From: Gnetum montanum
Lineage: Eukaryota > Streptophyta > Gnetopsida > Gnetales > Gnetaceae
Reading direction: 5' to 3'
DNA: 64,000 nucleotides
Assembly (NCBI GenBank): GCA_015680685.1
Contig: MNCI01021041.1
Coordinates: forward strand, 166,864-230,863
In this document: one piece after another, positions 11,401-21,275 of the stretch
Position numbering within the stretch: the stretch's first letter is position 1
Layout: each line of letters starts with the position of its first letter
Made by a program: the position numbers and the translations under genes
The notes under the pieces: model-generated
The model's database searches: none
The model's input: only the letters and a program-made list of their open reading frames with translations
Told to the model about the DNA's origin: nothing

Positions 11401-12302
11401 CGAGGTACCTCGTCGCATATACGACGAGGTTAGCGAATGTGCATTATACTCAATGTGCTCCCTGTGGAAGTGCAGGCGTACCAACGAAGACCTGTGGAAA
11501 CGGGTCCAGAAGCTTGAGAAGGAGAAGGCCAATCTGTTCGTCGAGGTGGGAGACCTCCACTCCAGGAATGAGTTTCTTTTGGCCTGTGATACCAATGATG
11601 ATAGTTGACGCACAACTATCATTGATTATGCAAGATATTGGATGGCCGTGTAGTGCAACAACAAGGCCGCACATGAGATTATTGAGCAGTGTATGCAAAT
11701 GGACTTGTTGGCCTAGAAGAACCAAGATTGGAAAGATTATAGTGCAAGAGTTTATGAGTGGGGGCAGTCCCAGAAAAACCACAAGCATATGTATAAACTT
11801 GAATGTGCTACCTACCGTAAATAGTACTGAGATGCTTCTGTTAAGTTGTATACTCATGAAGTATTTCTCGATGCTATTGGCGCTTTTGGGGCATACGACA
11901 AGTTCATGCAACAAGTGACGGTCACTGAATCCCTTGAACGAGAAGTAAGTTTCCCAGCGGGTGGGATCGCCACTGCCTCCTTTTCTCCAGGGCCACCTAG
12001 ATGGATGGCTATTGAAAAGGAGAAAGTTGCAGTAGATGTTGACTTGGGAGATAGGCACTGGGCGGACATCACTGAAGAGGAGGTCTAGCAATGCCTCAGG
12101 ATCAACTTGGATCATGTACCCCCAAGGATAGACGCTAGGCTGTCTCGGGTTAGTCACTTTCTTGTGGTGCAACAACTTATTTTATTCTAGCTTTTATCGT
12201 GACTCTAGCTAACTATTTTAATTTTTTGTGACATAGAATTCAGATGAAGATGAAAGGCCTTTTGAGGGTGGGAACGATGATGTAGGAGAAGATGATGCAT
12301 GA
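8486..12302 (+). pseudogene. Intron-containing antisense gene of element B
   Basis: Plus-strand gene opposite in direction to gag-pro. Its start is not resolved. Inferred introns: 8739-8855 (CAG/GTGAGT...TTACCAG), 9131-9218, 10897-10992, 11128-11327 (GG/GTAAGT...TGACAG) and 12149-12236 (GG/GTTAGT...ACATAG). Each joins the flanking frames in phase. A sixth (10269-10416) has good borders but the phase does not fit. The product would be about 1000 residues: a globular first half (8500-9935), an acidic E/D/K-rich linker (10417-10700), a helical segment with a short coiled coil (KRVQKLEKEK, about 11498-11560) and an acidic tail ending DDVGEDDA. In-frame stops (9056, 9602, 9935, 11606, others) look like C-to-T decay of CAG or CGA. 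I do not recognise the family. Extra ORFs, including antisense ones between pol and the 3' LTR, are known in plant Tat/Athila-lineage elements, and the position here fits. Confidence 0.7.
11190..11300 (+). repeat. 26-27 bp tandem repeat inside an intron of the antisense gene
   Basis: Four to five copies of GCTAAACTT(T/C)GCTACG(C/T)TAACT, all within the inferred intron 11128-11327. The core CTACGCTA is the same word that crowds the upstream LTR regions at 7960-8230 and 19000-19580. Confidence 0.7.
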
Positions 12303-12439
12303 GAGCAAGGGATAGTATTTGTATTTTTCCAAGAATATTGCAAATATTATTTAATTGAGACTTTGAATGAATTATGATATATGACAAGATTTGTTTTATT
12401 TTAGCTTACGTATTGTCTATGTGATCTACTTTTATCTCT

Positions 12440-12965
12440 TTTGGTCTTAGTTTTAGGCCATTTCAGGTCGTGGTTAGGTGATGAGAAAAAGAAATTCTTT
12501 ATTATTTGGCTTTTTTCGAATAGCCAGTTTTAGGCCTTGGCAGATTGCAGCGGTAGGTTAAGGCCATTCCAGGCCATCACTAGTTTTAGGCCATTTCGGG
12601 CCATGTGTAAACGTGGGGTAACAAAAGTTTTACCAGTTTTAGGCCTTAGCGGGTCACAGTGGTGTAATGTAAATGAAGGATTTTGCCAGTTTTAGGCCTT
12701 AGTGGGCCGTAACGTAATGTAAACGACAAGTTTTGCCAATTTTAGGCCGTAGCGGGCCGTAACATAATGTGAACGAAGTGTTTTGCCAGTTTTAGGCCTT
12801 AGCAGGTTGTAACGTTATGCGGTTGGAAGATTTTGCCAGTTTTAGGCCTTAGCAGGCTGTATGTAGTTTTAGGCCATTTCAGGCTATGTGTAGTTTTAGG
12901 CCATTTCGAGCTGTGGGACAATGTAGTTTTAGGCCATTTTGGGCCATGGGACGATGTAAATGGAG
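12440..12965. repeat. AGTTTTAGGCC minisatellite, element B
   Basis: About ten to twelve copies of a 35-60 base unit with the core AGTTTTAGGCC(T/A)T(A/T)(G/T)(C)GGGCC followed by GTAACGTAATGTAAACGA-like spacers. It separates the 3' end of the antisense gene (12302) from the end of protease (about 13090). The core holds GGCC...GGGCC half-sites that can pair. Confidence 0.8.
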
Positions 12966-13611
12966 AATGTGTGATCGGATTAAAAGGATTAGTTTGGCGT
13001 TTAGCGTAGATGAATTGATGCGAAGCAAACAAGAGATAAATGTACAATGGATGTTAACTGGGTAGGAAGCAGTGGAGTTGCTACACTATACGCAACTACT
13101 TTCTGACCCATCGTGGATTTGGTGAGGCGTAAGGCCGAGAAGCTTTACTGCGGCATTTGTCTACATCGTTGTCTTCCACTTGGAAGGGCAACTCGGCCCA
13201 CACATTTTTGTTTTCTAAGTCAATGGTTTGGGCCAGCTCTTTCGTTAAATAGTTAGTGCCGATGGAGACAGGCATCTCGTTCTCGGAGGTTATGAACTCT
13301 GAACCCTACTCCATATCTACGTTGTTTATTGCTTATGCTGCCACCTCATCACCATGGATCACCACCTCCCTGCCTGCATAGGGTAGATGGATTTCCTGAT
13401 GTATGGGTGAAGAGACGGCCCTAAGTTGTTCTAACCATGACCTCCCCAGGATCAGGTTAAACTCGAGCATCTCTTCAACCATGATAAACGTTGCATTTGT
13501 GGGGAACTAGTCCCTTGCCACAAAGTCAATGTGGACAGTGCCTTTCACCACAACCTATGCCCCGTTGAATGACTTCAAGCATGACGTTATCATGGGTTTG
13601 ATCTGGTCTAC

Positions 13612-14686
13612 TGATGAGTGGCGAGGTACCCTTACACTCAACCATACGAAATGAGCGTAGCACGTGCGATCCAGTCGAACTCCGTAGACTAAATGCCTAA
13701 ATGCCCCATGGAACACTTGGGGTTAATCATTCATTGTCTTCCCAAACTTACTTGTTGTTGTCACGGTGTATGGTTAAGTAAGTCCGACGTATATGATTTT
13801 TTTGGTCTTTTTTGGTTTATCTCCTATGCTAGAGGGTGAAGGGTTGAAGAAGCTAACTAAATCTAATTAAGGACCTAAGTCTAAATTAACTAGCGTCAGC
13901 ATCCGTTCCCACTTACCGTACACACCCTGAACTATGCAACTGTAGCTACCAAATGCTAATCATTACTAGGATCACCACACGTGCTCGAAGTGGTCGTACT
14001 GAGGCACCTAACTAGCCTAAGTGTGATAAGCGGCCGGTTCCTTGACTAGCCGTACACACCCGTAGGTGCTCGTAGCCAAGTCGTACTTACCCCATGTTCT
14101 AGGAGTGAAGGGTGAGAGAACCTAACTAGCCTAAGTGCGATGAGCAGCCGATTCCTTGACTAGCCGTACACACTGGGACTACCACTGGGATTACCAAGCG
14201 TAGATCCTGGAATACGCTACTGGGTTACCAAGTAGTCACAATGCTCATAATCAAGTCGTACTCATACCGCATGCGATGAGCAGCTGATTCCTTGACTAGC
14301 CGTACACATCCTTAGATGCTCGTAATCAAGTTGTACTCGTACCGCATTCTAGGAAAGCAATAAATAACAATAAATAAAATCCTATCCATGCACTGCAAGG
14401 TTTATCCAATCAAGTTCGTCTTTATTGCTGTACGTAACTTGCGTTTAGGTACAAAGTTGCTTGAATAAAGAGCCGTTCACTCTAGGACTCCTACTGTGGG
14501 AACATGGGAAATTAATCTAACTCTGGAGTGATCAAATTGCCAGAGCTTTGCTACTTCTAGCTAGGATTGGGAAATGAGGGGAGTGCTGCCTCTTATTTAT
14601 AGATTTGGTAGCGGACCGCGATATCGCGTACGCGATATCGCAGGGGACGACGCGATATCGCGGCTTGTGCATATCGCGTCTCATCA
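13612..14686 (-). mobile_element. Solo LTR S1 (family C/S), with TCTAC target duplication
   Basis: Begins TGATGAG and ends CTCATCA, a 7-bp inverted terminal repeat. It is flanked by TCTAC at 13607-13611 and 14687-14691. Minus orientation: GATATC palindromes (14610-14672), then a TATAAATAAGA box (14591-14602), then transcribed LTR sequence. It is homologous to S2 (52238-52952) and to the LTRs of element C. At 1075 bp it is longer than S2 because a unit containing TTCCTTGACTAGCCGTACAC is present three times (near 14040, 14150 and 14290). No internal element sequence remains, so LTR-LTR recombination removed it. Confidence 0.93.
14591..14672 (-). promoter_or_regulatory. GATATC palindrome array and TATA box of S1
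   Basis: Copies of GCGATATCGC and its continuation CGCGATATCGCG spaced by TACG or short linkers, followed 20-30 bases downstream on the minus strand by TCTATAAATAAGAGG. The same order is seen in S2 (52261-52346) and the LTRs of C. Confidence 0.7.
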
Positions 14687-17600
14687 TCTACCAAATCCAG
14701 TTTATGCACAATGGGGAATGGGATGACATTCGTAGAAGCCCCATCATCAATGTGTACCCTTCAGATCTTATGTTGACCAACCCGAATTGTGATGAACAGA
14801 GGTGCTATTGTCATCTGACCCTTTTCAGGGTCTTTCCTAATGGAATCATCACAAAATGTCAATTGGGATGGCTGCGGTTCTTTAGGCGTAGAAGGAAGCA
14901 TAACCGAGTGAATTACTTTCTCTTCTACTAGCATGTTCTCGTCAACTGGTATTGCCCTTAACATGGGAACCAAAGCCTCACAATGTGCGGTGGAAGTCAT
15001 TATCAGGTTGTACAGGCTCAACATTATGTTCTTTTGTTTTAGAGCCTACTTGACTTGAGTAAGAGTGTTAAAGAGGTCTTGTCCACCTTCCTATTGCTTG
15101 CTAGTCTTATCCTCTTCCATTCATCCCAGGAGATGAATTTCTTGAGGAGGAACAACTTCGGGCTTGGGATCAGATCCTTTCGGGCGAGGTGGCGATGACC
15201 GTGAGCGTGTAGCAGCGTTAACCTTTGGTGAAGAGGACATAGATGCAAAGGATGAGGGGATAGGCTTAGAAGGACTTGGGGCGGTACCTTTCATTATCGC
15301 CTTACCTATCGAGCACTCTTCTCGTTTCTGTGGATGAGAAGGCTGCGATGCCATCTTATGCAGGGCAAGGATGGTTGAATGGTTTGGCCCCCTGATGATA
15401 AATGATGTTTTTTGTCTTAGTGCGGGCGGTAGTGCAGTCTTGTTTGCAGAAGATGTAGGGGCGGATGTTGGGGGGGGGACCCTTAGGACAAATGGTTGCT
15501 ACAGGGGGTTTTTAGTCGCTGCTGGTGTTGGTGCACTATGCTGAGGCATGCGAACCACAAATGGCTGCTGAGGCAGTTTGGGATTATTATGCACCCTGAT
15601 AGTGTTGATAATATAACCGGTGTTATTGGCATTAAGTGGGTCTATGTTAACATGCATAAATTGATGTTTGGGATGCACGGGGTTGCTTTCATCTAGAACC
15701 AATTTCCCTTGATCAATCATTCTTTGAATGTCATCCTTTAACACCAAATAGTAATCTGTGTCATGAACACAAAGTTGATGGTAGTCACAGAATTATTCTA
15801 GCTTGAAATTCTTAGGAACTGGGGGTTCATTGGGAAAAGCCAAGGAGGGGTTCCGAAGGAGCTCACAGTACCGTTGATGTCTTTTGGCTGCCTCCTCTGA
15901 CATCCGCTTGTGTTGAATGTACCCTACCCCTAGTAATTGCTTTAGAAGTTCTGAAGGCTTAACAGGCAGCAAGGTGTATTTAGAACGATCTTTACGCTTG
16001 AAGTTTGGCTTAGGCAGGGTGGATGCTTCGGGTGTCAAGGTGGAGGGTTGAGCGACGTTGTTTGGTGCAGGTGCAGGGTTAGTTGGTGTAGTGGTCACTT
16101 TCTTGTTATTCTTGTTGTTGGGCTTAGCTTCGTTTGTCACAGTGGCCATTGTGGCTGTTGTAGCCTTGCCCTTATCTTTTTCCTTTTTTGTAAATGTGTT
16201 CTTGTATGCAACATAGGCTAGATCCTTACTTGCCTCGGCCGCGTCTTGTACGCTCTTGGTCTGGGCAAAAGCTTAACTAAACGTTCATGGAGCGAGATAA
16301 TATAGTTTGGACTTAATGAAGTCATTCACTACAGCCTTAAAGATGGCCAACAGATGGGCCTCTGTGATAGGCTCGCGGATCTCATTAAGGGGGACGCTCC
16401 ACCACTGTATGAATTTTTGGACTGATTCTAGTGGATCTTGCTTCATGCTCATTAGCTGATTCAACGTAACCTCTGGTCTCAAGTTATACTTGAAACGAGT
16501 TATGAATTGAGTCAGCAGCTCCTCTAGGGTTGAGATAGAGGAGCATGGGAGCGCGTGGTACCAGTCCAAGGCTTTACATGTCAGAGACATAGCAAATACA
16601 TGAATGATTGTGTGCGACCATTGTTGCAAAAGAAGGGACTCAGATCTAAATGTAACAAGATGCACGTTGGGATCACCCTCCCCGTTGTATTTTGTGAAGT
16701 GGGGGGAGTGGCATCCTAGGGGGTAATGTTAGCATAGGGACTACCGGGCTAATGGGATTGTCATGGTAGAAATCCATGATCTACACTGTATCAGAACCGG
16801 TAGCTTTGAGGTGTCGAACCTCTTCAATAAGAGTTTGGATAAGTTGAAATGCTTGATCTAGACCTAGGGGTAACATAGAAAGTTGGGGAGTTGTATGGGT
16901 AGCCACCATTAGTGGTGTGGTAAGGGTAGCAGCCTGGCTCATAGGCAGTGCTATTGGGGCAACCCCTATGAAAGGTGCTGCTTGTGGTATCCACCACCCA
17001 ATGGGTGGTGCTGTTGGAGTAGCGGCTACTGGTTGTGCTATGGGGTTGGTGGTTCGTGTGATCGGTGAGGCAGACCAGGGTCCCACGCTTGGGGGTACCA
17101 CTTGCGAGATTTGGTACGTTTGGTGGTGAGTGTAGTGGGACATTTGCGAAGGTTGCAAAGTAGGGGGGGAAGTGAATGGGGTCCACCACGTGGTTGGGGG
17201 TGGACCCGCTGCTGATGGCGGAACATGTTTAGGTGTCGGAATGGATGCAAAAGCTATATGCAATTGCGATGTAGGTACTGTATGGACATAGGGCAGGGTA
17301 GCCGTGATCGGTGTGTAGTGCAATGCAAGGATGGATTGGGGAACAGATTGTAGGTTGGGAGCACTTGAGAATGAGATGGGGGAATAGGGGTGTTGATATG
17401 CCAAGGGAAAGGCATGGCTACCCGTTGCCGATGAAGGTGCGTTTTGCGATGGGTTAGATGTAATCATGAAGGGAGCATTCGTAAAGAGTGGGTTCAACCA
17501 AAAAGATGGTATGGGACGGATGGTGGTAGGTTTAGTTTGACCCCCACCCTCAGACTGGGAATCCAGCTCCTCTTACCCATCTTGGAAAGCCTCGTCATAG

Positions 17601-18185
17601 TGGGATGCTGTGTCTCACTGCTCCCTAGGCCTACTTGTCCATATCAGTTGATCTAAGATCCACTGATACGTTTGCGTCAGAGAAATGGAAATGCCAGGAG
17701 TGGAAGTAAATTCCCTCCCATTATGGTAAATGAACTTGAAGTTACGTTTTTCTTCAAGTTCTTGGGTGTCTAAGGGTAGATTTTCTTGGACCTTAGCGCA
17801 GAGAAAATTTTAAAGCTCAGTTTGTTGTACCAAGCTCTCAGGTGACCAGTCTTGGATCCTGAGAGATCAACGTGGTCCTAGCACTGGGCTAGGTGGTTGC
17901 TCAGCACCTATGGTGCCTTGAACCAAAAAGGGAATCTCAAGGTTAGAGGTAGTGACAGTGGTGGTTGAAGAAATCATTTTCACGAGGTTGAATATAGTTT
18001 GCAAATGAGGAAAACAAAGAGATCAAGTGGCGATCAGAGGCTTTCCATCCTACAGGGTTCCAAAGGAACCATCGTTGCAACCAACCTGTACCACATGGTG
18101 CGTAAAAAACTGCAAGGGTGTCACATTTACGCTAATAGGTAACATGGTATAGAGAGAGTGCAGGCCTACCTGTAAGGCACTAAAA

Positions 18186-18201
18186 GGCCATCCTTCTACC
18201 A
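18186..18201 (-). other. Primer-binding-site-like sequence, element B
   Basis: Minus-strand TGGTAGAAGGATGGCC, immediately after the inferred LTR end. It is the counterpart of 6876-6894 in element A with a 3-base deletion. Confidence 0.4.
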
Positions 18202-19600
18202 CTAGAAACTGTAGCGACCGAAAATGTCAGTGGCTGGAAACACCGAGAGGTTTTCGGGTGAACAGTTTAACCCTAGATCCATGCGAGGGTTATGCTGGAT
18301 AAAATGGAAATGGAACACCCTAAACGGTCTGGTCGATCAGATAGGGACTTAATCGGTGTAACTTAACCTTATGTGAACATTGTTTTAAATGCCAAATACA
18401 TGAGATAAAATCGGTAATCAATAAATGCAGGGATAAAGAAAATAATGCCAAATAGTGATAACAATAAAGAGATAATAGAATGAATTAGGGTAAAGAAATG
18501 CACCGTCGCAAAGTCGCGGGTTCGATTCTTTGCTTTGTTTGAAACTATATAACAAGTTGTACAATGCCAGAGGTGGATAGAGAGTTCAAGGATGACCAAA
18601 ACACTGAAAATACCTCAACTATGCCATCGAATGTGAACTTAAAAGCCAACTGCGTAGAGATGCCAACTCTTTGGATGAGAAATGCCAACTAGAAGAGCTA
18701 ACCAGTGTGAAATGCCAACAAGCTAACCACTCTGAAAGTGCTAATGCTAAAAATGCCAACCAAAAATTGCCAATGCAAAAATTATCCACCCTTTGAGTGT
18801 TGTTCATCAGGGTATTTATAGGGCTAGGAGTAGGCGAGAAATGAGGCCTGGATGCCACGTGTCCTAGACCCATGAGATGTTGATGTGCCTGTACTGCGTA
18901 GATGTGCAAAATCGGTTGTGAACTTGATACGCCGCAACCATGTTGTTAAAATTGGAGGTGCTGGAATTAGGTGTGTCAACAATGATGGCAAGAAATGTAG
19001 CACACTGAAGTAGCATAGCCACTTGCTATGCTGTGCTACGCTATGTAGTATAGCACATCGACGTAGCGTAGCTACTTGCTACGTTGTGCTACGCTATGTA
19101 GTGTAGCACAAAATAACCACTAGTTTAAATAGAAAACCTGCTTGGAGCCACTAGATTTTGTTGAAAGTCTTAGTGTACACCAAGCTAACTTTTGGGGCAT
19201 TTTTATTGATGCACATCTTTGCTATGCTATGCTACGCTACATAGTGTAGCAACCAATGTAACTTGCATTTTTGTCAAAATTGCGGGGCTTCACAAGAGAA
19301 AACTTTGCATGCGGTTTAAGAGCTAACTGAGAAAGATTAGTTTTTTGAAGCCACAATGCTGTTAGATGTAGTTCCTTTGCTGAAATGGCTTGGTAGAGGG
19401 GTCTTCACATGTTTTTCCCTTGCTACGCTGTGCTACGCTATGCAGCATACCATAGCGTAGCACTATGTGTTGGCCGAATGTTGACTTTGCCTTGCGCGAA
19501 CATCTTGCTAAAACTTGTATTCGGATGTTTGATTAATTTTTCGAAGGCTTGCTATGCTGTGTAGCATGGCATAGCATAGTAGACTTCCCCACTAGAAAAC
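18202..19600 (-). repeat. 5' LTR of element B
   Basis: Minus-strand LTR region: GACCGAAA block at the left end, TATA box at 18810-18823, upstream part rich in CTACGCTA inverted repeats. The right edge is uncertain and lies before the LINE fragment. Blocks shared with 6895-8400 support the assignment. Confidence 0.5.
19000..19580. repeat. Inverted repeats of TGCTACGCTATG / TAGCGTAGCA
   Basis: Several clusters (19010-19110, 19205-19260, 19420-19465, 19548-19582) alternate GCTA(C/T)GCTGTGCTACGCTATG with TAG(T/C)(A/G)TAGCAC, so that neighbouring arms can pair. They lie upstream of the TATA box of LTR B. Confidence 0.65.
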
Positions 19601-19789
19601 TGGCTGAACTATTTTTCTCATTCCGAGCACTGCCAAGAACTCCTAGCATGGTTTCTATGTAGACTGTCAGCTGGGTGAATTGTCCAGGTGGGCAGGCCAG
19701 AGAGTCCATTGGGCCTACCAGTCTTGACAGTAGAAAAATTGCTGGACTACACAATCTATCTTCAGTGTTTATGCCTCCTTGCTCAATGA

Positions 19790-21275
19790 TCATGATGCTG
19801 CACTTGTCGAAGCCCTTGCCTAAATTCCAAGACCCTGGTGAACTGAGAGGGTCTTGAAATTTTATGGTGTTTCACTTCCCATGCCGCAACCACATTGTCT
19901 AAAATATATCTACCAAGAAAAAATCCTGTTTGTTTGGGAGATATGATCTGGCCAATAAATTTTTTCAGTTGTAAGACAAGGCACTTAGCCCAAATTTTAT
20001 ACACTACATTGAGGAGAGTTATGGGATGCCAATTGTCGATATCGGCAAGATCCCTAGACTTGGGGAGGAGATGAATTACCCCTTGATTTAGATTAGGCTT
20101 GAGGGAACTAGTTAAGATAGCCTTGTTAATGACCTGTAGAAGATCATTTCCCACCAAATCCCAATGATTTTGAAAAAATTCCATGGAAAAACCATCGTAA
20201 CTAGGAGCCTTTCCCCAACTTAACTTAGAATAGGCCACCTGTAGCTCCACCAGAGTGATATTAACATCAAGACTTTGTAGCATAGTGGAGTTGATAAGGC
20301 GAGGATAATTGTGGGTGGTAGCCTTGAATGAAGAGATGTCCATTGGGGTTGCTACAAAAAGGGTTTCATAGTGATTGTTGAGAAAAGAGAGGATACTATT
20401 GTGGTCAGTAATGGTGGTACCATCGCTAGAGATTTTGTCTATAGAATGCTAAGGGGAAACAGAATTGAGATACTTAAAAAATTCCTTACAGTGTTCATCT
20501 TGAATATTTAACCAAGTGAGTCGACTTTTAGTTAGGGCACTTTGTGCTCAGTACACATCCCAATGTTGAAAGGCTAATCTTGCTCTAGCTAGCTCCTCAT
20601 GAACTAGAGTGTTGAAGGGATCTTAAGCTAGTCTATTAGTGAGATGTTCAATAGTGAGGTGAATTTTGTTGTATTCTTGTCTGGCCCGAGTAGCCACTGT
20701 GTTACCATATGAACGAGAAAAGTTCTATACTCGAGATGAAGCCCGATGCCACCAGTTAATCCAACCCACCTGATTTAGGGGCCTAGGTTCAACATTCCAA
20801 AGGTTGGATAGAAGAAGTTAGGTAGCAGGAGAAGAAAAACAGTTGTTGTGTAGTCAAAAAAGATGGAATTTTCGTCGGTGAGGACTGCCATGAATCTTGA
20901 TGGATATGGAGATAGGAAGATGGTCTGATAAGGTGGCATGGTGATGAACTGTAGTAGTGGATGAGGCTTGCTAGAAGGAAAGGGTGGAGAAATAAAACCT
21001 ATCTAACCTACTACAAATGTGACCCCTATCAAAACCCCTTGCCCAAACTTACTCTCTCAACTGATAGTGAATTAAAGAGTGCAAAGGGGAAAAGTTTGAA
21101 TCATGCTAGGATGTTGGGAAGTGTGAAATAAAAAGATCATTTAAATTTGGGTGGGCACCACTAGGCACCTCCCAAACAAAACATCAAAAATCCCAATGTA
21201 ATGGGATTCACAATCCAAACCTCCATCTACGGTGGGGTTGAGTCTTCTTGAATGAATCCCAAACATTAAATATTG
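19790..21275 (-). pseudogene. Truncated LINE (endonuclease-reverse transcriptase ORF2)
   Basis: Minus-strand non-LTR retrotransposon fragment. About 21275-20870 looks like the C-terminal part of an AP-type endonuclease (ICSRLDRF near 21000, LSDHLPI near 20920). 20343-19790 is the start of the LINE reverse transcriptase: KAPSYDGFSMEFFQ, NWHPITLLNVVYKI and KQTGFFLGRYILDN, the usual P-I-S-L and Q-F-GR-I-DN motifs. Many stops and at least one frameshift are present. The match stops near 19790, before the catalytic FADD-type box, and the 5' end is missing too. No poly-A tail or target duplication was found. Confidence 0.8.

Larger units (their letters stand above)
13090..17977 (-). pseudogene. gag-pro: gag-protease of element B, split by solo LTR S1
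   Basis: Minus strand, homologous to the A polyprotein. ATG at 17977 (MISSTTTVTT). Order: N-terminal segment with YHNGREFTS; long Pro/Thr/Ala-rich stretch (17497-16781); gag core (about 16665-16285, KALDWYHALP and FITRFKYNL); zinc-like block near 15750-15800; protease (about 14780-14690, HIDDGASTNVIPFP, continuing at 13606-13450 with FNLILGRSWL). A frameshift lies near 16680-16780, and stops such as those at 15753 and 15027 fit C-to-T decay. S1 interrupts protease at 13612-14686; removing S1 and one target duplication rejoins the frame. No RT or integrase is present downstream. Confidence 0.85.

Noticed and set aside
11450-12175. 241-codon open frame on the minus strand
   Set aside because: Complement of the well-supported plus-strand exon 11328-12148, whose splice phases fit; codon content on the minus strand is shadow-like.
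16824-17189. Overlapping frames in the Pro-rich gag region of B
   Set aside because: Low-complexity shadows of the gag frame 17497-16781.
19533-19793. 86-codon minus-strand frame continuing from the LINE
   Set aside because: It does not carry the RT catalytic motifs expected next, so the LINE homology is taken to stop near 19790.
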